Positions 8,311 to 17,917 are shown, counted from the first letter of the stretch. The stretch: DNA of 64,000 nucleotides from Alysiella filiformis (GCF_014054525.1 NZ_CP059564.1:568357-632356), one strand, 5' to 3'. A program made the numbers and translations. Notes: a model not told the origin generated them from the letters alone.

Positions 8311-8703
8311 ATGAGTATGCATGATCCTATTTCCGATATGTTGACCCGTATCCGTAATGCCCAACGCTCTAATAAAGTGGCTGTGGCGATGCCTTCTTCA
8401 AAATTAAAATGCGCAATTGCCAAAGTTTTGAAAGAAGAGGGTTATATCGAAGATTTTGCTGTATCTGCTGATGCAAAACCTGTATTGAACATCACTTTGA
8501 AATACTATGCAGGTCGCCCCGTAATTGAACAAATTAAACGCGTTTCACGCCCTGGTTTGCGTGTTTACAAAGGCTCTGACGAAATCCCTGCTGTGATGAA
8601 CGGCTTGGGCGTTGCCATTGTCAGCACATCAAAAGGTGTGATGACCGACCGTAAAGCGCGCGCTGCTGGTATCGGCGGTGAATTGCTGTGCATTGTTGCC
8701 TAA
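8311..8703 (+). CDS. rpsH: 30S ribosomal protein S8
   Basis: The product is 130 residues starting [18 protein letters not shown], matching other S8 proteins. A start at 8290 in the same frame would add seven residues not found in the family and overlap rpsN, while AGGAG at 8298-8302 is ideally spaced for 8311. The C-terminal [13 protein letters not shown] region is the rRNA-binding part. S8 is a primary 16S binding protein and, in enterobacteria, the translational repressor of the spc operon. Confidence 0.97.
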   Translation: MSMHDPISDMLTRIRNAQRSNKVAVAMPSSKLKCAIAKVLKEEGYIEDFAVSADAKPVLNITLKYYAGRPVIEQIKRVSRPGLRVYKGSDEIPAVMNGLGVAIVSTSKGVMTDRKARAAGIGGELLCIVA

Positions 8704-8718
8704 TAGGAGAGTTGAACG

Positions 8719-9252
8719 ATGTCTCGCGTAGCGAAAAATCCAGTAACTGTTCCTGCTGGCGTAGAAGTAAACATTGGAACAGATGTGTTTACCGTAAAAG
8801 GTAAAAACGGTACTTTGACCTTGCCTTTGAAAGGCGATGTGAAAATTGAGTTGAACGATGGCGCTTTGACCTTTCAGGCTGCCAACGAAAGCAAACACGC
8901 TGCTGCCATGTCTGGCACAGTACGCGCTTTGGTTGCCAATATGGTTAAAGGCGTTTCCGAAGGCTTTGAGAAAAAATTGCAATTGGTTGGCGTGGGTTAC
9001 CGCGCACAGGCTCAGGGTAATGTGTTGAACCTGTCTTTGGGTTTCTCTCACCCTGTCAACCACACCATGCCTGCTGGCGTGAGTGTTGCCACCCCTTCTC
9101 AAACCGAAATCGTTTTGACTGGTGCAGACAAACAAGCTGTGGGTCAAGTGGCTGCTGAAATTCGTGCTTACCGCGCACCCGAGCCTTACAAAGGCAAAGG
9201 TATTCGCTATGCTGGCGAAGTGGTTGTCATGAAAGAAGCTAAGAAGAAATAA
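8719..9252 (+). CDS. rplF: 50S ribosomal protein L6
   Basis: The product is 177 residues starting [17 protein letters not shown], with the two related L6 domains and the C-terminal signature [12 protein letters not shown]6 lies near the sarcin-ricin loop and factor-binding site. TAGGAGAG stands 8 bases before the start. A half uptake sequence (TTTCAGGCTGCC) is embedded near 8872. Confidence 0.98.
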   Translation: MSRVAKNPVTVPAGVEVNIGTDVFTVKGKNGTLTLPLKGDVKIELNDGALTFQAANESKHAAAMSGTVRALVANMVKGVSEGFEKKLQLVGVGYRAQAQGNVLNLSLGFSHPVNHTMPAGVSVATPSQTEIVLTGADKQAVGQVAAEIRAYRAPEPYKGKGIRYAGEVVVMKEAKKK

Positions 9253-9266
9253 TTGAGGCTGTAACC

Positions 9267-9620
9267 ATGAATAAAAAAATCGCAAGATTGCGCCGCGCCC
9301 GCAAAACCCGTGCGCGTATCGCAGATTTGAAAATGGTGCGTTTGTGCGTATTCCGCACCAACAGCCATATTTATGCTCAAATCATCAGTGCCGAAGGCGA
9401 CAAAGTTTTGGCTTCTGCTTCTACCGTTGAAGCCGAAGTGCGTGGCAGCCTGAAAAATGGCGGCAACACCGAAGCGGCTGCCGTAGTGGGCAAACGCATC
9501 GCCGAAAAAGCCAAAGCGGCTGGCATTGAAAAAGTGGCTTTTGACCGTTCAGGTTTTCAATATCACGGTCGCGTGAAAGCTTTGGCTGAGGCTGCCCGTG
9601 AAAACGGTTTGAGCTTCTAA
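9267..9620 (+). CDS. rplR: 50S ribosomal protein L18
   Basis: The product is 117 residues with a basic N-terminus ([17 protein letters not shown]), the [14 protein letters not shown] strand and the C-terminal [24 protein letters not shown] signature. L18 brings 5S rRNA into the large subunit. An imperfect uptake sequence (GGCAGCCTGAAAA near 9443) encodes GSLKN in the middle, at a place where L18 is variable. Confidence 0.97.
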   Translation: MNKKIARLRRARKTRARIADLKMVRLCVFRTNSHIYAQIISAEGDKVLASASTVEAEVRGSLKNGGNTEAAAVVGKRIAEKAKAAGIEKVAFDRSGFQYHGRVKALAEAARENGLSF

Positions 9621-9640
9621 GAAAGATTTTGGAGACCAAA

Positions 9641-10159
9641 ATGGCAAAACATGAAACAGAAGAACGCGGCGACGGCTTAATTGAAAAAATGGTTGCCGTA
9701 AACCGCGTAACCAAAGTGGTTAAAGGTGGTCGCATTATGGCGTTCTCCGCCTTAACCGTAGTGGGTGATGGCGATGGTCGCATTGGTATGGGTAAAGGCA
9801 AATCTCGTGAAGTGCCTGTTGCCGTACAAAAAGCCATGGACCAAGCACGCCGCAATATGATTCGCGTACCTTTGAAAAACGGTACCATTCATCACGAAGT
9901 AATGGGTAAACATGGTGCAACGCGCGTCTTCATGCAGCCTGCCAAAGAAGGTAGCGGTGTGAAAGCGGGTGGTCCAATGCGTTTGGTATTTGATGCTTTG
10001 GGCGTACACAATATTTCTGCAAAAGTACACGGTTCAACCAATCCTTACAACATCGTTCGTGCAACTTTGGACGCTTTGTCTAAATTGTACACGCCTGCTG
10101 AAATCGCAGCGAAACGTGGTTTGACCGTAGAAGAAATTTTGGGAGCAAACCATGAGTGA
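9641..10159 (+). CDS. rpsE: 30S ribosomal protein S5
   Basis: The product is 172 residues from ATG 9641 ([13 protein letters not shown]), chosen because GGAG at 9631-9634 is correctly spaced; an ATG 12 bases upstream is less likely. The double-stranded RNA-binding domain is visible ([18 protein letters not shown]) and the C-terminal [19 protein letters not shown] motif is intact. S5 shapes the decoding site and mRNA entry tunnel. Its end overlaps rpmD by 8 bases. Confidence 0.97.
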   Translation: MAKHETEERGDGLIEKMVAVNRVTKVVKGGRIMAFSALTVVGDGDGRIGMGKGKSREVPVAVQKAMDQARRNMIRVPLKNGTIHHEVMGKHGATRVFMQPAKEGSGVKAGGPMRLVFDALGVHNISAKVHGSTNPYNIVRATLDALSKLYTPAEIAAKRGLTVEEILGANHE

Positions 10160-10337
10160 GCAAAAAAAGATTAAAGTAACTTTGGCAAAAAGTTTGATTG
10201 GCACGATTGAATCTCACCGCGCTTGTGCGCGTGGCTTGGGTTTGCGTCGCCGCGAACACACTGTTGAAGTGCTGGATACCCCTGCAAACCGTGGCATGAT
10301 TAACAAAATTCGCTACTTGTTGAAAGTGGAGGGTTAA
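10152..10337 (+). CDS. rpmD: 50S ribosomal protein L30
   Basis: This is a 61-residue protein with the short bacterial L30 fold: [12 protein letters not shown], then [12 protein letters not shown] and [11 protein letters not shown]. It begins inside the end of rpsE, preceded by TTTTGGGAGC as ribosome binding site, so the two are probably translationally coupled. The order rpsE-rpmD-rplO is standard. Confidence 0.97.
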   Translation: MSEQKKIKVTLAKSLIGTIESHRACARGLGLRRREHTVEVLDTPANRGMINKIRYLLKVEG

Positions 10338-10341
10338 GATA

Positions 10342-10776
10342 ATGTTTTTGAATACAATTCAACCTGCCGAAGGTGCAACTCATGCGGCTCGCCGCGTAGG
10401 TCGCGGTATCGGTAGCGGTATCGGTAAAACAGGCGGTCGCGGTCATAAAGGTCAAAAAAGCCGTGCAGGTGGCTACCACAAAGTAGGCTTTGAAGGCGGT
10501 CAAATGCCTTTGCAACGCCGTTTGCCCAAACGCGGTTTCAATTCCATGACTGCTGCATTCAACGCCGAAGTTCGTTTGAGCGAATTGAATGCGATTGCGG
10601 TTGATGAAATTGATGTATTGACTTTGAAACAAGCTGGTTTGGTTGCGGCAAATGCCCAAGTGGTGAAAATCATCGCTTCAGGCAGCCTGAACAAAGCCGT
10701 TACCCTGAAAGGCATTAAAGCCACCAAGGGTGCAAAAGCTGCGATTGAAGCGGCTGGTGGCAAAGTAGAAGAATAA
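10342..10776 (+). CDS. rplO: 50S ribosomal protein L15
   Basis: The product is 144 residues with the glycine-rich loop typical of L15 ([21 protein letters not shown]) and the [17 protein letters not shown] motif. A perfect uptake sequence lies inside the gene at 10677-10691 and encodes ASGSLN, so one of the most conserved operons of the cell carries an in-frame tag. The gene ends 10 bases before secY. Confidence 0.97.
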   Translation: MFLNTIQPAEGATHAARRVGRGIGSGIGKTGGRGHKGQKSRAGGYHKVGFEGGQMPLQRRLPKRGFNSMTAAFNAEVRLSELNAIAVDEIDVLTLKQAGLVAANAQVVKIIASGSLNKAVTLKGIKATKGAKAAIEAAGGKVEE

Positions 10777-10786
10777 GGCGGCAGTA

Positions 10787-12094
10787 GTGGCTACTCAACT
10801 CTCTTCGTCAGGAAAAACAAAATTTTGGAACAATCCCGAATTGCGGAAACGTTTCATGTTTTTATTGGGTGCGCTGATTGTGTTTCGTATTGGCGCACAC
10901 GTTCCTGTTCCCGGTGTTGATGCTGCTGCTTTGGCTGAATTATACAAAAGCGCGGAGGGTGGCATTCTGGGCATGTTAAACATGTTTTCGGGTGGCTCCC
11001 TTGAGCGCTTTAGTATTTTTGCTATCGGCATCATGCCTTATATTTCCGCATCAATCATCATGCAGTTGGCTTCGGAAATCGTGCCTTCCTTAAAGGCGTT
11101 GAAGAAAGAAGGCGATGCAGGTCGCAAAGTCGTAACCAAATACACCCGCGTGGGAACGGTATTGCTGGCTGCGGCACAAAGTTTTGGTGTTGCCACTTTT
11201 GTGTATCAGCAAAACATTGTGGTGGTCAGTCAATTTGAATTTTTCGTTTCCACCGTGTCGTGCTTGGTTGGCGGAACGATGTTTTTGATGTGGTTGGGTG
11301 AACAGATTACCGAACGCGGTATTGGCAATGGCATTTCCCTGTTGATTGCCGCAGGCATTGTGGCAGGTATCCCATCGGGTATCATTCAGTTGTGGACTTT
11401 AACCAGCCAAAACGCCATCAATCCCCTAACCGCCATTGGTATTGTGTTGGGCACTTTGTTGCTGACTTATGGTGTGGTGTATTTTGAAAGTGCTTTGCGT
11501 AAAGTGCCTGTGCAATATGCCAAACGCCAAATCATGTCATCACAAAATACGCATTTGCCATTTAAATTGAATATGGCAGGTGTGATTCCCCCTATTTTTG
11601 CGTCCAGTATCATCATGTTTCCAAGCATGTTTGCAGGCTGGTTTGGTGGTGCTGACCCAACGAATTGGCTCAATAAAATCGCCACCTATTTGCAGCATGG
11701 GCAGCCTGTCTATATGATGTTGTTTGCTGCCACCATAGTGTTTTTCTGTTATTTTTACACGGCACTGGCGTTCAGTCCCAAAGAAATGGCGGAAAACTTG
11801 AAAAAAAGCGGTGCATTCATTCCCAGCATTCGCCCTGGTGAGCAAACAGCCCGTTATTTGGAAAAAGTGGTTTTGCGTTTAACGTTTTTTGGCGCGTTGT
11901 ACATCACAACCGTTTGTTTGATTCCCGAAATTTTGACTTCCACAGTGGGCATACCGTTTTATTTGGGCGGCACCTCGTTGTTGATTTTGGTGGTCATTAC
12001 CATGGATTTCAATACGCAAATCGCCTCTTATCAAATGACGCAACAATATGAGCATTTGATTAAACGTCCAACCAAACCCTTAACCCGTGAATGA
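10787..12094 (+). CDS. secY: Protein translocase subunit SecY
   Basis: The product is 435 residues and starts with GTG ([22 protein letters not shown]). Ten hydrophobic segments, the plug region after TM1 ([24 protein letters not shown]) and the cytoplasmic loop before TM7 fit SecY, the channel of the Sec translocon in the inner membrane. It follows rplO by 10 bases and overlaps an upstream in-frame ATG of infA. The GTG start and the lack of a strong ribosome binding site (GGCGGCA) may lower its translation relative to ribosomal proteins. Confidence 0.98.
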   Translation: MATQLSSSGKTKFWNNPELRKRFMFLLGALIVFRIGAHVPVPGVDAAALAELYKSAEGGILGMLNMFSGGSLERFSIFAIGIMPYISASIIMQLASEIVPSLKALKKEGDAGRKVVTKYTRVGTVLLAAAQSFGVATFVYQQNIVVVSQFEFFVSTVSCLVGGTMFLMWLGEQITERGIGNGISLLIAAGIVAGIPSGIIQLWTLTSQNAINPLTAIGIVLGTLLLTYGVVYFESALRKVPVQYAKRQIMSSQNTHLPFKLNMAGVIPPIFASSIIMFPSMFAGWFGGADPTNWLNKIATYLQHGQPVYMMLFAATIVFFCYFYTALAFSPKEMAENLKKSGAFIPSIRPGEQTARYLEKVVLRLTFFGALYITTVCLIPEILTSTVGIPFYLGGTSLLILVVITMDFNTQIASYQMTQQYEHLIKRPTKPLTRE

Positions 12095-12096
12095 TT

Positions 12097-12315
12097 ATGG
12101 CAAAAGAAGATACCATACAAATGCAAGGCGAGATTTTGGAAACCTTGCCCAATGCAACTTTTAAAGTAAAACTCGAAAATGGACACGAAGTGTTGGGACA
12201 CATTTCAGGTAAAATGCGCATGCACTACATTCGCATTTCCCCCGGTGATAAAGTTACCGTGGAGATGACACCCTATGATTTGACCCGCGCTCGTATTGTT
12301 TTCCGAGCCCGATAA
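12097..12315 (+). CDS. infA: Translation initiation factor IF-1
   Basis: The product is 72 residues from ATG 12097 ([20 protein letters not shown]), the family start; an ATG at 12091 would overlap the secY stop and add two residues. The S1/OB fold shows in [22 protein letters not shown], and the C-terminal [15 protein letters not shown] is intact. IF-1 blocks the A site during initiation. Its place between secY and rpmJ is typical for beta-proteobacteria. Confidence 0.98.
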   Translation: MAKEDTIQMQGEILETLPNATFKVKLENGHEVLGHISGKMRMHYIRISPGDKVTVEMTPYDLTRARIVFRAR

Positions 12316-12340
12316 ACCCCGTTGTTACAAGGAACTCATC

Positions 12341-12454
12341 ATGCGTGTACAACCTTCAGTAAAACCCATTTGCCGCAACTGCAAAGTGATTCGCCGCAAT
12401 CGCGTGGTTCGCGTCATCTGTACTGACCCCCGTCATAAACAACGTCAAGGTTAA
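12341..12454 (+). CDS. rpmJ: 50S ribosomal protein L36
   Basis: This 37-residue gene begins [19 protein letters not shown]. It has the zinc-binding set Cys11, Cys14, Cys27 and His32, so it is the zinc-dependent form. AAGGAAC lies 9 bases before the ATG. It closes the spc transcript and is followed by an uptake sequence hairpin at 12511-12531. Confidence 0.97.
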   Translation: MRVQPSVKPICRNCKVIRRNRVVRVICTDPRHKQRQG

Positions 12455-12570
12455 TGTTGTTGTGTTTCAACGCCAAATTGGGTGATAAAGAAAATTTCTT
12501 TTAAATTCAAGCTTTCAGGCTGCCTGAAAGCATTTGGCGTTTGTACACAATCACTTGGCTGTGATTTTTG

Positions 12571-12579
12571 TGTTATGAT
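12571..12579 (+). promoter_or_regulatory. Extended -10 promoter before rpsM
   Basis: TGTTATGAT matches an extended -10 element (TG-N-TATGAT). No good -35 sits at the right distance, as expected for this promoter type. It would start transcription about 22 bases before the rpsM ATG and allow the alpha operon to be expressed on its own. The 153-base gap after rpmJ also carries one uptake sequence. Confidence 0.5.
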
Positions 12580-12607
12580 ACAAACTTTTGCCCTTTAAGG
12601 AAAAAAT

Positions 12608-12970
12608 ATGGCTCGTATTGCAGGGGTAAATATCCCCAATAATGCCCATATCGTGATTGGCTTGCAAGCCATTTACGGTATCGGTGCGACTCGTGCTAAA
12701 AACATTTGCGAAGCGGCTGGCATTGTGCCCAGCACCAAAGTCAAAGATTTGGACGAGTCTCAATTAGATGCTTTGCGTGAACAAGTTGCCAAATACGAAG
12801 TAGAAGGTGATTTGCGCCGTGAAGTAACCATGAACATCAAACGCTTGATTGACATGGGCTGCTATCGTGGCATGCGCCATCGTCGTGGTTTGCCTTGCCG
12901 TGGTCAGCGCACTCGCACGAATGCGCGTACCCGTAAAGGTCCACGCAAAGCGATTGCTGGTAAAAAATAA
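12608..12970 (+). CDS. rpsM: 30S ribosomal protein S13
   Basis: The product is 120 residues starting [19 protein letters not shown], with the helix-two-turn-helix [12 protein letters not shown] and the basic C-terminal tail ([20 protein letters not shown]). S13 contacts the P-site tRNA and forms bridges with L5. First gene of the alpha operon; TAAGG sits 9 bases before the start. Confidence 0.98.
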   Translation: MARIAGVNIPNNAHIVIGLQAIYGIGATRAKNICEAAGIVPSTKVKDLDESQLDALREQVAKYEVEGDLRREVTMNIKRLIDMGCYRGMRHRRGLPCRGQRTRTNARTRKGPRKAIAGKK

Positions 12971-12986
12971 TTTTTAAGGAAATAGA

Positions 12987-13382
12987 ATGGCTAAAGCAAA
13001 CACAGCCTCTCGTGTACGCAAAAAAGTACGCAAAACCGTGAGTGAAGGTATTGTGCATGTTCATGCATCTTTCAACAATACCATCATTACCATCACCGAC
13101 CGTCAAGGCAATGCATTGTCTTGGGCTACCTCTGGCGGCGCGGGATTTAAAGGTTCTCGTAAAAGTACACCCTTTGCTGCCCAAGTTGCAGCAGAAGCCG
13201 CTGGTAAAGTTGCCCAAGAGTATGGCGTAAAAAATTTGGAAGTTCGCATTAAAGGCCCAGGACCGGGTCGCGAATCTTCTGTGCGTGCGCTCAATGCTCT
13301 GGGTTTCAAAATCACCAGCATTACCGATGTTACTCCGTTGCCACACAACGGTTGCCGTCCGCCTAAAAAGCGTCGTATCTAA
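12987..13382 (+). CDS. rpsK: 30S ribosomal protein S11
   Basis: The product is 131 residues with the S11 core ([18 protein letters not shown], then [21 protein letters not shown]) and the C-terminal [18 protein letters not shown]11 lies on the platform near the mRNA exit. TTAAGGAAAT precedes the start; it sits between rpsM and rpsD as usual. Confidence 0.98.
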
Positions 13383-13394
13383 TAGGAGCAAAGC

Positions 13395-14015
13395 ATGGCA
13401 CGTTATCTTGGTCCAAAATGTAAATTGGCTCGCCGTGAAGGCACGGATTTGTATCTGAAAAGCGCACGCCGCTCTTTGGATTCAAAATGCAAAATGGAAT
13501 CCGCACCTGGACAACACGGTGCGAAAAAACCACGCTTGTCAGACTACGGTTTGCAATTGCGTGAAAAACAAAAAATTCGCCGCATCTACGGTGTATTAGA
13601 GCGTCAATTCCGCCGCTACTTTGCCGAAGCAGACCGCCGCAAAGGTTCAACTGGCGAATTGTTGCTGCAATTATTGGAATCGCGTTTGGACAACGTGGTT
13701 TACCGCATGGGTTTCGCTTCTACCCGCGCAGAAGCCCGCCAACTGGTTTCCCACAAAGCCCTGACTGTAAACGGTCAAGTGGTAAACATTCCTTCTTTCC
13801 AAGTGAAAGCAGGCGATGTGGTGGCAGTACGCGAAAAAGCAAAAAAACAAGTTCGCATTCAAGAAGCCTTGGGTTTGGCTGCACAAATCGGTATGCCAAG
13901 CTGGGTTTCAGTTGATGCCAACAAAATGGAAGGCACGTTCAAAAACGTACCTGACCGCGCTGAATTGTACAGCGATATTAATGAACAGCTGGTGGTAGAG
14001 TTCTACTCTAAATAA
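13395..14015 (+). CDS. rpsD: 30S ribosomal protein S4
   Basis: The product is 206 residues. It begins [19 protein letters not shown] and carries the S4 RNA-binding domain in the middle ([30 protein letters not shown], about residues 95-125). The zinc-ligand cysteines of the four-Cys form are missing, so this is the zinc-free type. S4 starts 16S assembly and, in enterobacteria, regulates the alpha operon. TAGGAG lies 8 bases upstream. Confidence 0.98.
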   Translation: MARYLGPKCKLARREGTDLYLKSARRSLDSKCKMESAPGQHGAKKPRLSDYGLQLREKQKIRRIYGVLERQFRRYFAEADRRKGSTGELLLQLLESRLDNVVYRMGFASTRAEARQLVSHKALTVNGQVVNIPSFQVKAGDVVAVREKAKKQVRIQEALGLAAQIGMPSWVSVDANKMEGTFKNVPDRAELYSDINEQLVVEFYSK

Positions 14016-14041
14016 TGCCTAGCACAGTGAGGGACAGTTAA

Positions 14042-15025
14042 ATGCAAAACAGCACAACCGAATTTTTGAAACCCCGCCAAATTGATGTGGATACGCTGTC
14101 CGCAACTCGCGCAAAAGTGTCAATGCAGCCTTTTGAGCGTGGTTTTGGTCATACATTGGGTAATGCTTTGCGTCGTATCTTACTGTCGTCCATGAATGGC
14201 TTTGCACCTACTGAGGTCAGCATTGCTGGCGTGTTGCATGAATACTCCACCTTGGACGGTGTTCAGGAAGATGTCGTGGACATTTTGTTGAACATCAAAG
14301 GCATTGTGTTCAAGCTGCATGGTCGCACCGATGTATTGGTAACACTGAAAAAATCGGGTGCGGGTGCTGTGCGCGCCAGCGATATTGAATTGCCTCACGA
14401 TGTGGAAATCATCAATCCTGACCATGTTTTGTGCCACTTGGCTGAAAATGGCAGCATTGAGATGGAAATCAAAGTAGAACAAGGTCGTGGCTATCAATCG
14501 GTTTCGGGTCGCCGTCATGGCAAGGAACAAAACAAGATTGGTGCCATTCAACTGGATGCGAGCTTTTCGCCCATCAGCCGTGTTAGTTTTGATGTTGAAG
14601 CAGCTCGCGTGGAACAACGCACCGACTTGGACAGCCTGATTTTGGATATTGAAACCAATGGTGCGATTGACCCCGAAGAAGCGGTGCGTACCGCAGCGCG
14701 TATTTTGATTGACCAAATGTCCATCTTTGCCGATTTGCAAGGCACGCCTGTGGAAGTGGAAGAAGAAAAAGCACCGCCGATTGACCCTGTACTGCTGCGC
14801 CCCGTAGATGATTTGGAATTGACGGTTCGTTCTGCGAACTGCCTGAAAGCCGAAGACATCTACTACATCGGCGATTTGATTCAGCGTACTGAAACCGAGT
14901 TGTTAAAAACGCCAAATCTGGGTCGCAAATCTTTGAACGAAATCAAAGAAGTGTTGGCTTCCAAAGGACTGACATTGGGTTCTAAATTGGAAGCATGGCC
15001 ACCTGCTGGTTTGGAAAAGCCGTAA
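14042..15025 (+). CDS. rpoA: DNA-directed RNA polymerase subunit alpha
   Basis: The product is 327 residues, normal for proteobacterial alpha. The N-terminal dimerisation domain shows in [22 protein letters not shown]-type sequence near residues 30-50; an acidic linker (about 235-250) joins the C-terminal domain with [14 protein letters not shown], which binds UP elements and activators. It is co-transcribed with rpsD and rplQ, the standard alpha-operon end. GGGAC precedes the ATG. Confidence 0.98.
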   Translation: MQNSTTEFLKPRQIDVDTLSATRAKVSMQPFERGFGHTLGNALRRILLSSMNGFAPTEVSIAGVLHEYSTLDGVQEDVVDILLNIKGIVFKLHGRTDVLVTLKKSGAGAVRASDIELPHDVEIINPDHVLCHLAENGSIEMEIKVEQGRGYQSVSGRRHGKEQNKIGAIQLDASFSPISRVSFDVEAARVEQRTDLDSLILDIETNGAIDPEEAVRTAARILIDQMSIFADLQGTPVEVEEEKAPPIDPVLLRPVDDLELTVRSANCLKAEDIYYIGDLIQRTETELLKTPNLGRKSLNEIKEVLASKGLTLGSKLEAWPPAGLEKP

Positions 15026-15050
15026 GCTTTGAAGATTAAAGGATAATGAC

Positions 15051-15419
15051 ATGCGTCATCGTAATGGTAACCGTAAATTAAACCGCACCAGCAGCCACCG
15101 TGCTGCCATGTTGCGCAATATGGCTAACTCTTTGTTGAGCCATGAAACCATCGTAACCACTTTGCCCAAAGCAAAAGAGTTGCGCCGTGTGGTTGAACCC
15201 TTGATTACTTTGGGTAAAAAACCTTCTTTGGCAAACCGCCGTTTGGCATTTGACCGCACTCGCGATCGCGATGTGGTGGTGAAATTGTTTGACGATTTGG
15301 GCGTACGCTTCGCCAACCGCAATGGTGGCTATGTGCGTATCCTGAAATATGGTTTCCGCAAAGGCGACAATGCTCCTTTGGCATTGGTTGAGTTGGTTGA
15401 GAAAAAAGACGCTGAGTAA
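15051..15419 (+). CDS. rplQ: 50S ribosomal protein L17
   Basis: The product is 122 residues starting [20 protein letters not shown], with the [26 protein letters not shown] signature. L17 lies near the exit tunnel. It is the last gene of the ribosomal cluster, 25 bases after rpoA, and a strong terminator begins 11 bases after its stop. Confidence 0.98.
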   Translation: MRHRNGNRKLNRTSSHRAAMLRNMANSLLSHETIVTTLPKAKELRRVVEPLITLGKKPSLANRRLAFDRTRDRDVVVKLFDDLGVRFANRNGGYVRILKYGFRKGDNAPLALVELVEKKDAE

Positions 15420-15430
15420 TTCAGCGAAAC

Positions 15431-15471
15431 AAAATAACCCAAACAGGTTTCGGCTTGTTTGGGTTATTTTT
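15431..15471 (+). terminator. Rho-independent terminator of the alpha operon
   Basis: AAATAACCCAAACA pairs perfectly with TGTTTGGGTTATTT across a short GGTTTCGGCT loop and runs into T residues. It closes the 15-kb ribosomal cluster. Being A-rich on its left, it could also stop the convergent RNA repair operon. Confidence 0.93.
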
Positions 15472-15512
15472 ATGTGGATTTGGGTCATCCATATTGCCTC
15501 GCCGCTCGGTGT

Positions 15513-16640
15513 TCAGGCTGCCTGAAACGCAATTTCATGGGCTTCATCAAAACTGGGTATTTCCAATTTGCCCAACATTTGCATTAAAACGTGTTCGGGT
15601 ACGGCGTGTTCGCGTTGTTTGTTTTGTTTCAAGAGCTTGGCATATGGCACTTCCAAATACACGATTTTGATTTTTGCGCCATATGCGGCAAAAATATCCG
15701 TCCATTTGCTGCGTAAATCGCGGTTTAAATTGGTGGCGTTGAAGACAAAATCGCGTTTTTCGCGCAAATATTGTTTTGCCAATTCTTTGCCGATTCGCAC
15801 GGCTTGGGCGGTATCGTGGCTGTTGGCGGGATTGAGTTTGTGGGCGCGGCGTATGTCGTCCAGCGAAAGGGTGGGTAAATGGGATAAGTGCTTGTGAATA
15901 AAGGTATCTTTTCCTGAACCTGCCAAAGCACACATCATCACGACTTCGCAAGTGAAATCGTCATACGGCACATAATCTGCGCTACCGCCTTGATTTAAAT
16001 AGTGATAACGTGCTTGGGGCGTGGCGAATGGTCTTGCTTGTCCCCAGCAATTCAAGTCTTTGCACATTTCTTCAAATAAATCAATTCGCAACAATAAATC
16101 GGCTTGGTCGGCACAAATGCGCCCCAACACGTCTGCGCGCGCCAACATCGCCAACAAGCGCGTGTCCACAACCAAGCTGGCGGCAATCACGGCGCGTTCG
16201 GGGTCGGGTTTGCTGATTGCCCAAAGTGGCAGACCGTGCAGGCGCACCAGTTTGCAAATTTGCTCGCGCACGGCAAAGGGGGTGGCGATGTCGCGGTAGA
16301 GAATTTGTCGTGCGGTGTATTCGCCTTTTTGCGCGTGGCGTGGCGAGACGATGCGCGTTTTGCCGTCCACGATTTCTTCGTGGGTGGTGCTGCGTTTTTC
16401 CACATCGTGAAACAGGGCGGCTGTAAACAGAATATGTTGATTTTGTGGCGATAATTCGGCAAATTCAGGCAGCCTGAACAATGCTTCCACCACCATTTGC
16501 GTGTGGGTCAAAACATCGCCTTCGCCATGCCACTCGGGGTCTTGGGGGACATGGCGCATTTCGTCCAGCCACGCATAATGTTGGGTCAGTTGCGCCCAAT
16601 CAATCGGGCGGTGTGGGGTGTAGTGGGGGAATGTCCACAT
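15513..16640 (-). CDS. HD-Pnk: HD phosphoesterase fused to 5'-OH polynucleotide kinase
   Basis: The product is 375 residues. The N-terminal half carries HD-family metal ligands (His46 in LTHTQ and the HD pair at 78-79 in LFHDVEK, further His near 102 and 135). The C-terminal half is a P-loop kinase (AGSGKDT, 240-246; SLDDIRR, 259-265; FNATNLNRDLR as lid). The Runella HD-Pnk family with this order heals 2',3'-cyclic phosphate and 5'-OH RNA ends. The RNA ligase gene lies directly upstream on the same strand, giving a heal-and-seal pair. AAGGAT is the ribosome binding site. The FQAA C-terminus and stop come from an uptake sequence. Confidence 0.85.
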   Translation of the reverse strand: MWTFPHYTPHRPIDWAQLTQHYAWLDEMRHVPQDPEWHGEGDVLTHTQMVVEALFRLPEFAELSPQNQHILFTAALFHDVEKRSTTHEEIVDGKTRIVSPRHAQKGEYTARQILYRDIATPFAVREQICKLVRLHGLPLWAISKPDPERAVIAASLVVDTRLLAMLARADVLGRICADQADLLLRIDLFEEMCKDLNCWGQARPFATPQARYHYLNQGGSADYVPYDDFTCEVVMMCALAGSGKDTFIHKHLSHLPTLSLDDIRRAHKLNPANSHDTAQAVRIGKELAKQYLREKRDFVFNATNLNRDLRSKWTDIFAAYGAKIKIVYLEVPYAKLLKQNKQREHAVPEHVLMQMLGKLEIPSFDEAHEIAFQAA

Positions 16641-16694
16641 GGTTTATCCTTTTGTTTTTATTTTAGAAATGGGGTTTCAGGCTGCCTGAAAAAT

Positions 16695-17483
16695 CTAACC
16701 CTGCACAAATTGCCAACTTTCCCAATGGTATTTTGCGTAATCAATCAGTTGGGCGGGTTGCCATGTTTTTGTCCAATGCACATCGGTTTGGACGTGCTTG
16801 GCGCGTACCAATTTAAATAATTGATTAAATTCATTGGTTTGTACGGGTAAATCGCCATTGTTCACAGCAAAATCGGCACGGTTGCGTATCACAAAACCTT
16901 CGCTGCATGGTTCGCCTGTTTTTGGGTCGTAGCCGCCCAGTTGTCCGCCTGTTTGCACATAGTCCGTCCACGCCATGCCCAAGTTGGCGGTCAGCCAGTT
17001 TTCCAGTTGCTTGTTTTCATTTAAATTGTTTTGCGTGAATGTGGCGAGTGCTTGTGTGATGGGGATTTCTGGCACGGTCGGAAAATCAAACATCGCTGCG
17101 TAAAATTGCATTTCGTCCCAACTCAACCATCGCCCATTTTGGCGCACGGCAAACAGGTAAAAATAACTTTCCAGTTGAGAATAGGCAATAGAATGAATGC
17201 CATACAGATTTTCGCCAAACAGTTCCAAATCGCCCAAATCGTCTTTAATCAGCCGCCAGCGTTCCAGCAGGGGTTTGTCCCAAGCGTGTTGCGTGGGCGC
17301 GGCGTGGGAGCGCGCAAACAGCCCTGCGGCACAAAAACAGTTGTTTTGTCCGTCCAATTTTTCGGTCAGCACCAAATCGGGCAGGGCGGCAAAGTGGCGG
17401 ACGTAATCGCGTGGCATAAAGCGGTCGTCTGATGTTGTGCCAAGACTGATGTGGGCGTGGAGACTGCGCGGGTATTTTTGCAT
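16695..17483 (-). CDS. ATP-dependent RNA ligase
   Basis: From ATG 17483 (MQKYPRSLHAHISLG) the product is 262 residues; longer starts would translate an uptake sequence (MKGSLKN), while GGGAA is well placed for 17483. Nucleotidyltransferase motifs are in order: motif I EKLDGQN with the adenylated Lys42, motif III-like ELFGENLYGIHS, motif IV EGFVIR and motif V FKLVR. These are the features of Rnl2-like RNA ligases. It lies 54 bases upstream of HD-Pnk in the same operon, so it would seal RNA ends healed by that enzyme. No target RNA is apparent nearby. Confidence 0.85.
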   Translation of the reverse strand: MQKYPRSLHAHISLGTTSDDRFMPRDYVRHFAALPDLVLTEKLDGQNNCFCAAGLFARSHAAPTQHAWDKPLLERWRLIKDDLGDLELFGENLYGIHSIAYSQLESYFYLFAVRQNGRWLSWDEMQFYAAMFDFPTVPEIPITQALATFTQNNLNENKQLENWLTANLGMAWTDYVQTGGQLGGYDPKTGEPCSEGFVIRNRADFAVNNGDLPVQTNEFNQLFKLVRAKHVQTDVHWTKTWQPAQLIDYAKYHWESWQFVQG

Positions 17484-17502
17484 GATTTTGTTTCCCATAT
17501 TT

Positions 17503-17801
17503 TTCAGGCTGCCTTTCATTACCCTACAAATTTTTGTCTACCGCTCATCTGTTCCCTCTCCTGTGGGACAGACCTGCCAAGTTCTCATCGTGTCGTAGGG
17601 GCGGATTTTATATCCGCCCTGTGGGAAGTACCACAATTCAAATATCGTAGAAAGGGCAGATATGAAATCTGCCCCTACGAAGTACAGAACTTGGCAAGTC
17701 TGCTCCTGTGGGAGAGGGTTAGGGAGAGGGTAAAACTTTCAATGTACCACGATTTTTCCCTCTCCCCAGCCCTCTCCCAAAGGAGAGGGGGTTAGATTGC
17801 T
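17503..17801. repeat. CCCTCTCC repeat, copy 3, split by a MITE
   Basis: A truncated uptake sequence (TTTCAGGCTGCCTTTC) leads into CATCTGTTCCCTCTCC; the left arm is then interrupted by the 134-bp MITE and resumes as CTCCTGTGGGAGAGGGTTAG. The right arm CCCTCTCCCCAGCCCTCTCC follows near 17758-17790. Together with the rpmE terminator this fills the 434-base gap between the RNA ligase and rpmE genes. Confidence 0.8.
17569..17702. mobile_element. 134-bp MITE, copy 1, with 11-bp target duplication
   Basis: The ends CAGACCTGCCAAGTTCT and AGAACTTGGCAAGTCTG are 17-bp imperfect inverted repeats (one mismatch). The element is flanked by the direct repeat CTCCTGTGGGA at 17558-17568 and 17703-17713. It is identical base for base to the copy at 24272-24405. 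It encodes no protein; two internal inverted blocks (GGGGCGGATTTTATATCCGC and a GGGCAGAT...ATCTGCCC pair) would fold. The duplication length of 11 fits transposases of the IS4 group, but no such gene is in the window. Confidence 0.9.
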
Positions 17802-17864
17802 GTATCTCAACGATTTCGGGCAGTATTTCATTTTTTGTAGGGTAGCGAAAAGCTGCTTGAAACG

Positions 17865-17903
17865 AAAAAAATCACGTCAAAACAAATATTTTGACGTGAT
17901 TTT
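17865..17903 (-). terminator. Rho-independent terminator of rpmE
   Basis: Read on the minus strand, AAAATCACGTCAAAA pairs with TTTTGACGTGATTTT around a short loop and ends in a run of T. It begins 14 bases past the rpmE stop. Confidence 0.88.
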
Positions 17904-17917
17904 CATCAAATTCAAGA

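Noticed and set aside
17484-17519. Longer RNA ligase start with MKGSLKN
   Set aside because: The extra residues are the translation of an uptake sequence; a better placed GGGAA serves the ATG at 17483.
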